Shown: positions 25,312-34,659 of the stretch, piece after piece
How positions within the stretch are numbered: the stretch's first letter is position 1
Layout: each line of letters begins with the position of its first letter
Assembly (NCBI RefSeq): GCF_025971925.1
Contig: NZ_JAPDHV010000001.1
Coordinates: forward strand, 62,001-126,000
Length of the DNA: 64,000 nucleotides
Direction of reading: 5' to 3'
Origin: Chryseobacterium oryctis
GTDB taxonomy: Bacteria > Bacteroidota > Bacteroidia > Flavobacteriales > Weeksellaceae
The notes under the pieces: model-generated
Seen by the model: the letters and a program-made list of their open reading frames with translations, nothing else
Told to the model about the DNA's origin: nothing
Database searches by the model: none
Made by a program: the position numbers and the translations under genes

Positions 25312-26985
25312 TTACTCCGGCTTATAAGAGTCTTTTAAAGTCACAGTACGATTGAACACCAAATTAGTGTCCGTAGAATCCTGATCCTTCGTGAAATACC
25401 CAATTCTCTGAAACTGAAGAGGTTCTCCTACAGCTACATCTTTTAAACTAGGCTCAGCAAACCCTTGAATTGTAGTTACAGATTCAGGATTAATGAAATT
25501 CAAGAAGTCTACATCTTTCTCTGCATCAGGCTGTTCCACTGTGAATAATTTATCATAATTTCTTACTTCCACAGGAATTGCATGTTTTGCAGATACCCAA
25601 TGAATTGTACCTTTTACTTTTCTCAAACTTTCCTCTGTACCACTTCCCGACTTAGACTTTTCATCATAAGTTGCATAAATTGTGGTAATGTTACCGTTTT
25701 CGTCTTTTTCCACTCTTTCTCCTTTAATGATATAAGCAGATTTTAAACGAACTTCACCACCTAATTTAAGTCTGAAGAACTTATTATTAGCCTCTTCCTT
25801 AAAGTCTTCACGCTCAATATATAATTCTCTTGAGAACGGAATTTGTCTTGTTCCTGCATTTTCCTGTTCAGGATTATTTTCAGTATCTAGCCATTCTTCT
25901 TGACCTTCAGGATAGTTTTCAATCACCAATTTTATAGGATCAACAACAGCCATTACACGTTTAGCAACTTTATTCAAATCTTCACGAACGCAGAATTCTA
26001 ATAATTGAAGTTCAATAAGATTTTCTCTTTTTGCAACACCTACTTTCTCAATAAAATTTCTAATAGAAGCAGGAGTGAAACCTTTTCTTCTCATTCCGGA
26101 AATTGTAGGCATTCTAGGATCATCCCATCCGTTCACTACATTTTCAGCGATAAGCCTTTGTAGTTTTCTTTTGGAAGTAATCATATAAGAAACGTTCATT
26201 CTTGCAAATTCTCTCTGCTTGTTTTTAACCTTACCTTCTTCATACACTTGATCTAAATACCAGTTGTACAACGGTCTGTGGTTTTCAAACTCCAAAGAAC
26301 ATAGTGAATGTGAAATTTGTTCAATATAATCAGATTCACCATGAGCCCAATCGTACATTGGATAAATTTTCCATGTTGTTCCTGTTCTATGGTGAGGTCT
26401 TTTCAAAATTCTGTACATAACAGGATCTCGCATATTCATGTTTGGCGAGGTCATGTCAATTTTTGCACGAAGAGACATAGAACCTTCTTCAAATTCACCA
26501 TTTTTCATCCTTTCAAATAAGTCTAATGACTCTTCAATAGGACGATTTCTGTATGGAGATTCAATTCCGGGTTCTGTCGGGTTTTTTCTTTGTTCAGTAA
26601 TAATCTCAGAAGGTTGTTCATCTACATAAGCTTTTCCTTCTTTAATCAACTGAACTGCCCAATCATAAAGCTGCTGGAAGTAGTCGGATGCATACAAAAC
26701 TTTATCCCATTTAAAACCTAACCATTCAACATCTTTCATGATAGAATCTACAAATTCCTGTTCTTCTTTTTCAGGATTCGTATCGTCGAAACGAAGGTTT
26801 ACGGGAGCATTGTATTTTTCACCCAAACCAAAGTTGATACAGATTGCTTTTGTATGACCTACATGCAAATAACCATTGGGTTCAGGTGGAAAACGGAAAC
26901 GGATTTGATCTCTTTTCAAACCGTTTGCCAAATCATCTTCGATAATTTGCTCAATAAAATTGAGTGATTTTTTTTCTTCTTCCAT
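25312..26985 (-). CDS. glnS: Glutamine-tRNA ligase
   Basis: The 557-residue class Ic aminoacyl-tRNA synthetase charges tRNA-Gln in the cytoplasm. It carries the HIGH-type motif PNGYLHVGHTKA (about 33-44) and the KMSKS-type loop MITSKRKL (about 270), with GlnRS rather than GluRS features: DDTNPEKEEQEF, DWAHGESDYIEQISHSLCSLEF and the two beta-barrel anticodon-binding domains in the last 220 residues. The length matches bacterial GlnRS. It has its own promoter and terminator. Confidence 0.95.
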   Translation of the reverse strand: MEEEKKSLNFIEQIIEDDLANGLKRDQIRFRFPPEPNGYLHVGHTKAICINFGLGEKYNAPVNLRFDDTNPEKEEQEFVDSIMKDVEWLGFKWDKVLYASDYFQQLYDWAVQLIKEGKAYVDEQPSEIITEQRKNPTEPGIESPYRNRPIEESLDLFERMKNGEFEEGSMSLRAKIDMTSPNMNMRDPVMYRILKRPHHRTGTTWKIYPMYDWAHGESDYIEQISHSLCSLEFENHRPLYNWYLDQVYEEGKVKNKQREFARMNVSYMITSKRKLQRLIAENVVNGWDDPRMPTISGMRRKGFTPASIRNFIEKVGVAKRENLIELQLLEFCVREDLNKVAKRVMAVVDPIKLVIENYPEGQEEWLDTENNPEQENAGTRQIPFSRELYIEREDFKEEANNKFFRLKLGGEVRLKSAYIIKGERVEKDENGNITTIYATYDEKSKSGSGTEESLRKVKGTIHWVSAKHAIPVEVRNYDKLFTVEQPDAEKDVDFLNFINPESVTTIQGFAEPSLKDVAVGEPLQFQRIGYFTKDQDSTDTNLVFNRTVTLKDSYKPE

Positions 26986-27024
26986 TAAAATTCGCTTTTA
27001 AATATCGTATTATACGACAATTTG

Positions 27025-27032
27025 CAAATTTA
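27025..27032 (-). promoter_or_regulatory. -7 promoter element for glnS
   Basis: The minus strand reads TAAATTTG (TAnnTTTG), 39 bases before the glnS ATG. Confidence 0.5.
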
Positions 27033-27146
27033 GGAAATTTTAAGTGTTCAACGAAATTATAGTTAAAAACTACAAAACCATTTCTAATTCAATATTTTTT
27101 ATTAACTTACAGAAAACTAACTACCACAACTCAAAAATAATCTAAT

Positions 27147-28277
27147 ATGGCTGTTTATATCCTAAGCAATCGTAAAATTATTCGTCATAAAGGCGAAAAA
27201 ATAGATTCATTTTCCAATGATGAATATTCAATTCCTAATTTCAGGATAGCAAAATGTGATTTTGATAACTATAAAGAACCGACTGCTGCTGCAAAAAAAA
27301 AGAAAGATTACACCAATCGAAATATTTTAAACTACAAACTATTTTCAGAACCGGAAAAACAAGGCTATCAAGATGTTTTTAATGTTTTATTAAACGAAAA
27401 AGGCATTAAAAAATCTACTTTAACAGCCAACAATCTAGGTGGAACTCAAAAAATGTTTTATGAATTGTATAAAAACATGTCTTCTACAAAAGACAGAAGT
27501 GATGTTTTGATATTTATTCATGGCTATGCCTATGATTTTGATGACGAATTAAAGGCAATAATTGATCTAAAGAAAATATTTATTGATAATTCTTCATCAC
27601 CAATTGAGCATATTTTATTTATAAGCTGGCCTGCTTCGAGCAGTATTGTGCCATTGACTTATTTTGATGATAAAGCATCAAGCATTAATTCAGGAGCTTC
27701 GTTAATGAGATTATTTTACTTTTACACTCAATTTTTAAAGGATATTTTTTCGAATCGAGACCTTGCTCCATGCAATCAGAGAATCCACATTATGGCACAT
27801 TCTATGGGCAACCGAGTACTCCAAAGTATGCTTTACAGTTTAAAAAAAGAAAATATTCTGAGAGTAATTGATCAGGTTTTATTGTTGAATTCTGATGTAA
27901 GCTATAAGGTTTTTGATGAGTCTGAAAACTCATTTAATAAACTTCCTTTATTAGCAAACCGTGTTTCTATTTATTTAAACAGAAAAGATGCAATTCTTGG
28001 AATCTCACAATTCACCAAAAACATTCTCACTCCTAGACTAGGAAAGAACGGACCAAGTAATATTGATCAATTTAAAGATATCGTATCGATCATCGATTGT
28101 ACTTTTATAGAAAATGACATTCTGAATTCCTTTAAATTTGAATTTGGAAATCATTGGGGTTACCTTTCCAGTTCACAGGCTCAAAATGACATATTCCAGA
28201 ATTTGTATGGTGTTGACAGGAATCTCATCACCAATAGAACAAAAAACAACGAAAATACTTTCACAATTATTTCTTAA
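27147..28277 (+). CDS. DUF900-like alpha/beta hydrolase
   Basis: The 376-residue protein has an alpha/beta hydrolase core: strand and oxyanion loop VLIFIHGYAYDFDDE (about 120-133), ILFISWPASSS, then the nucleophile elbow IMAHSMGNRVLQS (Ser about 219), and a likely catalytic His in FGNHWGYL near residue 335. HGY...SWP...AHSMGNR is the pattern of the DUF900 esterase-like group. There is no signal peptide, so it is cytoplasmic. The natural substrate is unknown. It stands alone, with a terminator 60 bases downstream. Confidence 0.8.
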   Translation: MAVYILSNRKIIRHKGEKIDSFSNDEYSIPNFRIAKCDFDNYKEPTAAAKKKKDYTNRNILNYKLFSEPEKQGYQDVFNVLLNEKGIKKSTLTANNLGGTQKMFYELYKNMSSTKDRSDVLIFIHGYAYDFDDELKAIIDLKKIFIDNSSSPIEHILFISWPASSSIVPLTYFDDKASSINSGASLMRLFYFYTQFLKDIFSNRDLAPCNQRIHIMAHSMGNRVLQSMLYSLKKENILRVIDQVLLLNSDVSYKVFDESENSFNKLPLLANRVSIYLNRKDAILGISQFTKNILTPRLGKNGPSNIDQFKDIVSIIDCTFIENDILNSFKFEFGNHWGYLSSSQAQNDIFQNLYGVDRNLITNRTKNNENTFTIIS

Positions 28278-28337
28278 CGGTAACTTAAAAACAGAGACCA
28301 AATAACGCCTTGTGTTAAAATTAAAAATCTATTAAAC

Positions 28338-28358
28338 AATGGCATAATGATTGCCATT
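28338..28358 (+). terminator. Weak hairpin after the hydrolase gene
   Basis: AATGGCA and TGCCATT flank a 7-base loop and are followed by a short T-run. Confidence 0.5.
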
Positions 28359-28716
28359 TTTCAATAAACAGAGAAATTAAATTATTCCTATTATGAAACA
28401 TATAAAAAAAAGGCTTACTTATATATTAGAATATATAAAGAAAGCAATTTTCGTAAAAGATGTGATTTAAACTGAATATTAACCTTCTAATATCAAATTA
28501 TCCGAACAAAAAACTACTAACTTTCAAAGATTCTCAATTAAAATAATTCAATAATCTAAGTTTTTGAATTATTTTGTTTTTTAGAGAAAACAAAATAAGA
28601 ATTAAAGACTATCGAAGGAAAACCTCCTATTGGATGTAACAATTGGAATAACACATCAATGTGTTGTATAGTATATGCTGAGATTCTCCTCCTCCATATT
28701 GCTAAACAGTTTCTAA
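28359..28716. other. Gene-free AT-rich gap
   Basis: I see no convincing gene here. A 25-codon open frame at 28394-28471 has a start but no supporting homology. The region between the hydrolase and the convergent menC may hold the menC 3' end and leftover sequence. No strong hairpin or repeat is seen. Confidence 0.4.
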
Positions 28717-29721
28717 TTACATTTTGAACCACAACAACTCATTTTTGAGCTCCAAACTTGATTCAAAATTATTGACAAACAAAGCTCCGGTTCCCAAACC
28801 TTGTGGCATGGAGCTTTTTTTTGTAAAAGTATATTGTGCAATTGCATTCAGCCCGATGTTACTTTCTAATGCGGAGGTAATCCACCAACCTATATTTTGT
28901 TCTTCAGCTAAAGAAATCCATTCATCGGAACCTGCAAAACCACCAACCAAAGCTGGTTTCAAAATGATATATTGTGGTTTTATAGTTTCTAAAAGCCTTT
29001 TCTTTTCATTAAAGTCAACAACCCCAATCAATTCTTCATCCAAAGCAATAGAAGTAGGAGTTTCAGCACATAATTCAGCCATATCAACCCATTTTCCAGC
29101 TTTAATCGGCTGCTCTATGGAATGAATACTTAAATCCGCTAGTTGTTGTAAAACACTTTCAGCTTCTTCTTTGCTAAAGCCTCCATTTGCATCAACACGA
29201 AGCTCTAGTTTCTCTTTTGAAAATTTTTGTCTTAATTTTTTAAGTATTTCATGTTCGGATTTCCAATCAACACCAATTTTTAATTTAATACAATGAAATC
29301 CTTTTTCCAGCTTATCCTGAATTTGCTCTTCCATATATGAGATATCTCCCATCCAAATTAATCCATTGATGACAATTGAAGCATTCCCTGCTGTAAATTC
29401 ACTAGGAAAATAGAAATTTTCACCATTTTTTAGATTTAAAAGAGCCTGTTCATACCCAAACCAAATTGACGGAAATTCTTTTAGTTCTTCTTTTAGAAAT
29501 TCAGAGTCTTTTTGAATATTATCACAAAGCCATTGCAGCTTTTGTTCATAATCTGGTCTATCATCAAAACTCAACCCTCTGAAAATTGCACACTCGCCTA
29601 TTCCTTTTCTTTCATTTTCATAAATTTCAAGGATAAAAGTTTCTTTAGTAAGCAAAACGCCTCGAGATGTTCCACTCGGGCGTTTGAATTGTAATAAATA
29701 TCTAAAATATTCTGCTTTCAT
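28717..29721 (-). CDS. menC: o-Succinylbenzoate synthase
   Basis: The 334-residue enolase-superfamily enzyme dehydrates SHCHC to o-succinylbenzoate in menaquinone synthesis. Active-site features are in order: the Lys pair in HCIKLKIGV (about 143), metal ligands DANGG (about 175), SIEQP (about 205) and ALDEEL (about 230), and the second base Lys in YIILKPALVGG (about 255). Lengths fit. Its ATG follows the fbp stop codon with no gap (TAA then ATG), so the two are translationally coupled although their pathways are unrelated. Confidence 0.9.
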   Translation of the reverse strand: MKAEYFRYLLQFKRPSGTSRGVLLTKETFILEIYENERKGIGECAIFRGLSFDDRPDYEQKLQWLCDNIQKDSEFLKEELKEFPSIWFGYEQALLNLKNGENFYFPSEFTAGNASIVINGLIWMGDISYMEEQIQDKLEKGFHCIKLKIGVDWKSEHEILKKLRQKFSKEKLELRVDANGGFSKEEAESVLQQLADLSIHSIEQPIKAGKWVDMAELCAETPTSIALDEELIGVVDFNEKKRLLETIKPQYIILKPALVGGFAGSDEWISLAEEQNIGWWITSALESNIGLNAIAQYTFTKKSSMPQGLGTGALFVNNFESSLELKNELLWFKM

Positions 29722-30738
29722 TTATTTTACGCTATCAATTCGCATAAATTCTTCCGCTTTTTCCACCATATCTACGCTTCCGCAGAAAAAAGGAATTCTT
29801 TGATGTAATTCCGTTGGTTCAACTTCCAAAATCCTTCTGAATCCGTCGGTCGCTTTTCCTCCCGCCTGTTCAGCTAAGAAAGCCATCGGATTACACTCAT
29901 ACAACAATCTCAATTTTCCGTTCGGAGCCTGAGAATAAGATGGATAAATATAAATACCTCCTTTCAGCATATTTCTATGAAAATCAGCAACTAACGAACC
30001 AATATATCTTGAAGTATAAGGTCTGTCACCTTCTTCCATTTGACAATATTTCAGGTAATTTTTTACTCCTTGAGGAAATTTAATATAGTTTCCCTCATTA
30101 ATAGAATAAATTTTACCCGTTTTTGGAAACCTCATATTAGGATGAGAAAGATAATATGTTCCTAATGAAGGGTCTAATGTAAATCCGTTAACACCGTTTC
30201 CTGTAGTATAAACAATCATTGTAGAAGAACCGTAAATAACATATCCCGCCGCAATTTGATTAACACCTTTCTGTAAGAAATCTTCTAACTGTACAGGTGT
30301 TCCGGGCTCTGTTACTCTTCTGTAAATAGAGAAAATTGTTCCTACAGAAACATTTACGTCAATATTTGATGAACCATCAAGAGGATCTATCAATACAACA
30401 TATTTACTCAAATGACCATTTTCTCCACATTTGATATCGATAAAGTCATCATTTTCCTCGGAAGCGATACCGCAAACAACCTCTCTTTGAGACAAAGCTG
30501 TAATAAAAATTTCATTAGCAATCACATCAAGTTTCTGCTGTTCCTCTCCCTGAACATTCTGGTTTCCTGCAGCACCTGTGATATCAACAATTCCCGCTTT
30601 ATTTACTTCCCTGTTTACCACTTTTGAAGCCAATCTTATTGCACTCAAAAGACGAGAAAATTCACCTGTAGAATATTGAAAATCGTCTTGTTTATCAATA
30701 AGAAACTCTCCTAAAGTTTGTAATGGCTGTTCTGACAT
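29722..30738 (-). CDS. fbp: Fructose-1,6-bisphosphatase, class I
   Basis: The 338-residue class I FBPase removes the 1-phosphate of fructose-1,6-bisphosphate in gluconeogenesis. It has the metal/phosphate site [14 protein letters not shown] (about 112-125) with upstream EEND (Glu ligand, about 94), plus [23 protein letters not shown] and [20 protein letters not shown] near the end, all conserved in class I enzymes. It is the first gene of a two-gene unit with menC. Confidence 0.94.
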   Translation of the reverse strand: MSEQPLQTLGEFLIDKQDDFQYSTGEFSRLLSAIRLASKVVNREVNKAGIVDITGAAGNQNVQGEEQQKLDVIANEIFITALSQREVVCGIASEENDDFIDIKCGENGHLSKYVVLIDPLDGSSNIDVNVSVGTIFSIYRRVTEPGTPVQLEDFLQKGVNQIAAGYVIYGSSTMIVYTTGNGVNGFTLDPSLGTYYLSHPNMRFPKTGKIYSINEGNYIKFPQGVKNYLKYCQMEEGDRPYTSRYIGSLVADFHRNMLKGGIYIYPSYSQAPNGKLRLLYECNPMAFLAEQAGGKATDGFRRILEVEPTELHQRIPFFCGSVDMVEKAEEFMRIDSVK

Positions 30739-31064
30739 ATTTTTTCTTTTTACGTTTTCCCCAAATTTCGGAAAATTTATTACATTAAAAAAACATTAAC
30801 AACAAAAGATTTTAAATACTGTTTATCAATAAGATATATATAATCCTTAAATTAACATCCTCCATTTTTTCAAAAAAAATCATCCCCAATTATTATCCTT
30901 TAGCAAAATTATCAATATCAAATCTATAAATCCTTTAAATTTTAATGAAATCTTAAGCCTACCTCTATCACTTACACTTTCATATCTCGCTTTAAATTAA
31001 TAATTTTGACACCCATAAAAAACTCACATGATATTTATCTAACAATTTTATTTTTAACAATTTA
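30739..31064. other. Divergent promoter region between fbp and the aspartate kinase gene
   Basis: About 325 AT-rich bases separate the two divergent genes. A TAnnTTTG element (31001-31008) points to the aspartate kinase gene. I find no gene, large repeat or riboswitch-like structure; a lysine riboswitch was looked for by eye and not seen. Confidence 0.5.
31001..31008 (+). promoter_or_regulatory. -7 promoter element for the aspartate kinase gene
   Basis: TAATTTTG matches TAnnTTTG and gives a leader of about 55 bases before the ATG at 31065. No -33 TTG is seen. Confidence 0.45.
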
Positions 31065-32303
31065 ATGAAAATTTTCAAGTTTGGTGGAGCATCAGTAAAG
31101 GATGCTGAAAGTGTAAAAAATGTGTCTATGGTTTTAAAAAGCCAAGGATTTACCAAATGTTTACTGGTAATTTCTGCAATGGGCAAGACAACTAATGAAT
31201 TGGAAAAAGTTGTGGAGCTTTATTTCAAAAAAGATAACTATCAAACTGAAATTGAGAAGATAAAACGAAAACACATCGAAATTGCAGAAGGATTATTTCC
31301 CGAAAACCACCCTGTTTTTGCAGAAATCAATTTATTTTTTGATGATATTGACTCTTTTTTAAGAAGAAACAAGTCTCCAAACTACAATTTTGTTTACGAT
31401 CAGGTTGTAAGCTGTGGAGAAATGATTTCTACTAAAATTGTAAGTGAATATTTAAATGAAATTCAGTTTACCAATCAATGGCTGGATTCCAGAGATTATA
31501 TAAAAACAGACAATTCTTACAGAGAAGGTGTTGTAAATTGGACAAAAACCGAAGAATTCATCAAAACTTTAAACCCTGAAGTATGCTATGTAACCCAAGG
31601 TTTTATCGGATCTGATGATAATAATTTCACTGTAACTCTAGGAAGGGAAGGTTCTGACTATTCTGCCGCAATTTTTGCATATTGCTTAAATGCCGAGGCC
31701 ATGACCATCTGGAAAGACGTTCCAGGAGTGATGACAGGAGATCCCAGAAAATTTGAAGATGTAACACTTCTTTCAAATATCTCCTACGAAGAAGCAATCG
31801 AAATGGCATATTACGGAGCAAGCGTAATTCACCCGAAAACATTACAGCCTCTTCAACAAAAAAACATTCCTTTTTATGTAAAATCTTTTGTAGATCCTAC
31901 AAAAGAAGGAACTAAAGTGGGTATTTCTGACAAAAACCAAAGTGAAGAATCATATATTTTAAAAGAAAATCAAACTCTTCTGAAAATATCAACAAGAGAC
32001 TTCTCTTTTATTGCCGAAGATCATATGAGCTTAATTTTTGGTTACCTTTCTAAATATAAAATCAAAGTTTCTTTGATGCAGAATTCTGCAATTTCATTAG
32101 CTTTATGTTTAGAAGATAAATTCAATCATGCAGATGAGCTTAATGATGAACTTCAAAAAGTATTTAAAACTGAAATGATAAAAAATGTATCTTTATTCAC
32201 AGTAAGAAATGCAAAAAAGGAGAACATCGATAAATTTTACCAAGAAAGAAGCGTTTTGATGGAGCAAATCTCTAAAAACACGCTTCAAATGGTAACACAA
32301 TAA
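31065..32303 (+). CDS. lysC: Aspartate kinase (monofunctional)
   Basis: The 412-residue enzyme phosphorylates aspartate at the start of the lysine, threonine and methionine pathways. The N-terminal motif KFGGASVKDAESV (3-15), TLGREGSDYSAA (about 190-201) and the WKDVPGVMTGDPR stretch are the substrate and ATP sites of the amino-acid kinase fold. The last ~110 residues look like the ACT regulatory domains. There is no homoserine dehydrogenase domain, so it is not a ThrA-type fusion. The olsF-like gene follows after 22 bases. Confidence 0.9.
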   Translation: MKIFKFGGASVKDAESVKNVSMVLKSQGFTKCLLVISAMGKTTNELEKVVELYFKKDNYQTEIEKIKRKHIEIAEGLFPENHPVFAEINLFFDDIDSFLRRNKSPNYNFVYDQVVSCGEMISTKIVSEYLNEIQFTNQWLDSRDYIKTDNSYREGVVNWTKTEEFIKTLNPEVCYVTQGFIGSDDNNFTVTLGREGSDYSAAIFAYCLNAEAMTIWKDVPGVMTGDPRKFEDVTLLSNISYEEAIEMAYYGASVIHPKTLQPLQQKNIPFYVKSFVDPTKEGTKVGISDKNQSEESYILKENQTLLKISTRDFSFIAEDHMSLIFGYLSKYKIKVSLMQNSAISLALCLEDKFNHADELNDELQKVFKTEMIKNVSLFTVRNAKKENIDKFYQERSVLMEQISKNTLQMVTQ

Positions 32304-32325
32304 AACTAATTGCGACTAAACACAT

Positions 32326-34167
32326 ATGAGTTTAATATCGAAAAATGATCTGATAAAAGCTTCCGGCTTAAGCAAAATAGGATTTCTAAAAAATCCCGTT
32401 GCATCAGCTGTAATGAGTATTGCTAAGATAAATGAAGTTAACAGATTATATGACAAGCTGAAAGATAAGGAAGGAAAGGACTTTTTCGACTCATTTGTGA
32501 GAGAAAGAAACTTGAGTTACATCGCCTTTGAAGAAGATTTGGCAAAAATCCCAAAAACAGGACCTTTTATTTTGGTATCCAACCATCCTCTTGGTGCTAT
32601 TGACGGAATTTTGATGTGCAAAATATTATCAGAAGTTCGCCCTGATTTTAAAGTAATGGGTAATTTCCTTTTGGAAAAAATAAAACCCATGGAACCTTAT
32701 GTAATTTCCGTAAACCCTTTCGAAAGCAGAAAAGACGCTTACAATAGTTCCTCTGGAATGCGTGAGACATTAAAACATTTGCAAAACGGAGGCTGCGTGG
32801 GCATTTTTCCTGCAGGAGAAGTTTCAAACAGAAACAATTCTTACGGTGAAATCTTAGATAAAGAATGGGAAAAACCGGCACTAAAGCTTATAAAAATGGC
32901 TAAAGTACCCGTTGTTCCTATGTATTTTCATGCAAAAAACAGTCGCATGTTTTATCAGGTGGCAAAAATTCATCCAAATTTACAAACATTGATGCTTCCT
33001 GCAGAAATGATGAATGATAGAGAAAAACCAATCAGAATCAGAATTGGGCGACCTATCACTGTAAAAGCAATGGATGAAACGGAAACCATTGAAGAATTGG
33101 GCGAGTTCCTTAAACGTAAGGTGTATATGATGAAATCCTATTACGAGAAAAGAAAATCATTGGCACAAACGATTAATCTTCAAAATTTATCATTAAAATT
33201 CCCTTTGCTTAAGGAAGAAAATATTGTCCAGAATATTATTGATGAAACTCCAAAAGAGGATATCCTTAAAGACATTAGTAAATTACGAGGAACAGACAAA
33301 ATGTTCTTCAGCAACGGAAATTACGAAGTTTATTTTACATCTTATGAAGAAATCCCATCTGTAATGAGGGAAATAGGACGTCAAAGAGAGCTTACTTTCC
33401 GTGCTGTAGGTGAAGGAAGTAACCTTCCTTTTGATTTGGATGAATATGATAAGCATTACCATCATCTTTTCCTTTGGGATAATGCAGCGGAAAAACTGGT
33501 TGGAGCTTACAGAATGGCTTTAGGTAAAGAGGTGATGAAAAAATTTGGAATAAAAGGCTTTTATACAAGTTCTTTATTTGAATTTGAACAAGATATTCAT
33601 CCTTTTTTCAGAAAAGTTATTGAAATGGGACGTGCTTACATTTGTCAAGAATATCAACAAAAGCCTCTTCCTCTTTTCCTTTTATGGAGAGGAATTGTAC
33701 ATGTTTGCTTAAGAAATCCTGACCATAAATTTTTGATGGGCGGGGTAAGTATTTCAAATAAATTCTCTGAATTTTCAAAGTCATTAATGATTGAATTCAT
33801 GCGTTCAAATTATTACGACTCAGCTGTAGCTCAATACATTACACCAAGAAACGAATTCAAGGTAAAACTTAGTGAAAGAGATAAAAGTTTATTTTTTGAA
33901 GAAGTTGAATCTGATTTAAATAAATTAGATAAAATCATTGATGACCTTGAACCTGAATTAAGATTACCGGTTTTAATAAAAAAATACATCAAGCAAAATG
34001 CAAAAGTTATTGCCTTCAACGTTGATCCGAATTTTAATGACGCGATTGACGGATTGATGTACATCAGAATAAGCGATCTGCCTGAAAATACGATAAAGCC
34101 AGTATTAGAAGAAATGAGTGAGCAAATAAGAAAAGAACAAGAAAATAATACAACTGAGAATCAGTAA
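32326..34167 (+). CDS. olsF: Bifunctional acyltransferase, OlsF-like (PlsC + OlsB-like domains)
   Basis: The 613-residue protein joins two acyltransferases. The N-terminal half (about 60-280) is PlsC-like, with SNHPLGAIDG (His 87 and Asp 93, so H-x5-D rather than the standard H-x4-D) and the glycerol-phosphate-type motif GIFPAGEVSNR. The C-terminal half (about 310-520) is GNAT-like, as in OlsB: RELTFRAVGEG, YDKHYHHLFLW and LVGAYRMALG. This order matches OlsF, which makes ornithine lipids in Serratia and Flavobacterium; related glycine or serine lipids are an alternative product. It should act at the inner membrane. It is co-transcribed with aspartate kinase. Confidence 0.82.
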   Translation: MSLISKNDLIKASGLSKIGFLKNPVASAVMSIAKINEVNRLYDKLKDKEGKDFFDSFVRERNLSYIAFEEDLAKIPKTGPFILVSNHPLGAIDGILMCKILSEVRPDFKVMGNFLLEKIKPMEPYVISVNPFESRKDAYNSSSGMRETLKHLQNGGCVGIFPAGEVSNRNNSYGEILDKEWEKPALKLIKMAKVPVVPMYFHAKNSRMFYQVAKIHPNLQTLMLPAEMMNDREKPIRIRIGRPITVKAMDETETIEELGEFLKRKVYMMKSYYEKRKSLAQTINLQNLSLKFPLLKEENIVQNIIDETPKEDILKDISKLRGTDKMFFSNGNYEVYFTSYEEIPSVMREIGRQRELTFRAVGEGSNLPFDLDEYDKHYHHLFLWDNAAEKLVGAYRMALGKEVMKKFGIKGFYTSSLFEFEQDIHPFFRKVIEMGRAYICQEYQQKPLPLFLLWRGIVHVCLRNPDHKFLMGGVSISNKFSEFSKSLMIEFMRSNYYDSAVAQYITPRNEFKVKLSERDKSLFFEEVESDLNKLDKIIDDLEPELRLPVLIKKYIKQNAKVIAFNVDPNFNDAIDGLMYIRISDLPENTIKPVLEEMSEQIRKEQENNTTENQ

Positions 34168-34203
34168 GTTTTTATGTTTTATTAAAAAAAGTATTATTAA
34201 TAC

Positions 34204-34235
34204 TTGCTTCATATTGTAAAAACTCACTACTTTTG
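34204..34235 (+). promoter_or_regulatory. Promoter of the first tRNA-Phe
   Basis: TTG (34204-34206) and TACTTTTG (34228-34235) are 21 bases apart, a full -33/-7 match, 31 bases before the tRNA. Confidence 0.6.
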
Positions 34236-34266
34236 CATCACTTTAAAACAACGAAGTAAAAAGAAT

Positions 34267-34339
34267 GGTTTCTTAGCTCAGTTGGTAGAGCAATGGATTG
34301 AAAATCCATGTGTCCCTGGTTCGATTCCTGGAGAAACCA
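34267..34339 (+). tRNA. tRNA-Phe (GAA), copy 1
   Basis: The 73-base cloverleaf has acceptor arms GGTTTCT/AGAAACC, D-loop AGTTGGTAGA, an anticodon stem ATGGA/TCCAT with loop TTGAAAA (anticodon GAA), T-loop TTCGATT with stem CCTGG/CCTGG and discriminator A. The 3' CCA is not encoded (CAA follows). The gene is followed by its own terminator. Confidence 0.96.
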
Positions 34340-34340
34340 C

Positions 34341-34366
34341 AAAACCACCTGTAAAAAGGTGGTTTT
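34341..34366 (+). terminator. Terminator after tRNA-Phe copy 1
   Basis: AAAACCACCT and AGGTGGTTTT pair around a 6-base loop and are followed by T residues. Confidence 0.8.
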
Positions 34367-34392
34367 TTCTTCAAAACTGTTGTTAAAAAAAA

Positions 34393-34423
34393 TTGCAAGG
34401 TTTAATTATTATTACTACTTTTG
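34393..34423 (+). promoter_or_regulatory. Promoter of the second tRNA-Phe
   Basis: TTG (34393-34395) and TACTTTTG (34416-34423) lie 20 bases apart. The -7 element and the following CGAAGTAAAAAGAATGG leader are nearly the same as in copy 1, so promoter and tRNA were duplicated together. Confidence 0.6.
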
Positions 34424-34452
34424 CACCACTTCAAAAACGAAGTAAAAAGAAT

Positions 34453-34525
34453 GGTTTCTTAGCTCAGTTGGTAGAGCAATGGATTGAAAATCCATGTGTC
34501 CCTGGTTCGATTCCTGGAGAAACCA
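34453..34525 (+). tRNA. tRNA-Phe (GAA), copy 2
   Basis: The 73-base gene is identical to copy 1 across the tRNA. Promoter and leader are near copies, but the terminator differs. Confidence 0.96.
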
Positions 34526-34526
34526 C

Positions 34527-34561
34527 AAAAAGACCTAAAATCTAAGATTTTAGGTCTTTTT
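34527..34561 (+). terminator. Terminator after tRNA-Phe copy 2
   Basis: AAAAAGACCTAAAATC and GATTTTAGGTCTTTTT form a long stem with loop TAA and a T-run. Confidence 0.85.
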
Positions 34562-34659
34562 TTATTAATCCATCCAACTTTTCAAACATTTTAAGTTGTC
34601 TTTAACACCTAATTATATTGAAATTAATTATATTCGCCTTTTAATTTTATTTAGAAGAA

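Noticed and set aside
28394-28471. 25-codon open frame in the gap before menC
   Set aside because: It is too short, Lys-rich and without a promoter or homologue that I can name.
34204-34386. A 60-codon open frame across the first tRNA-Phe
   Set aside because: It reads through the tRNA and its terminator. The tRNA explains the sequence.
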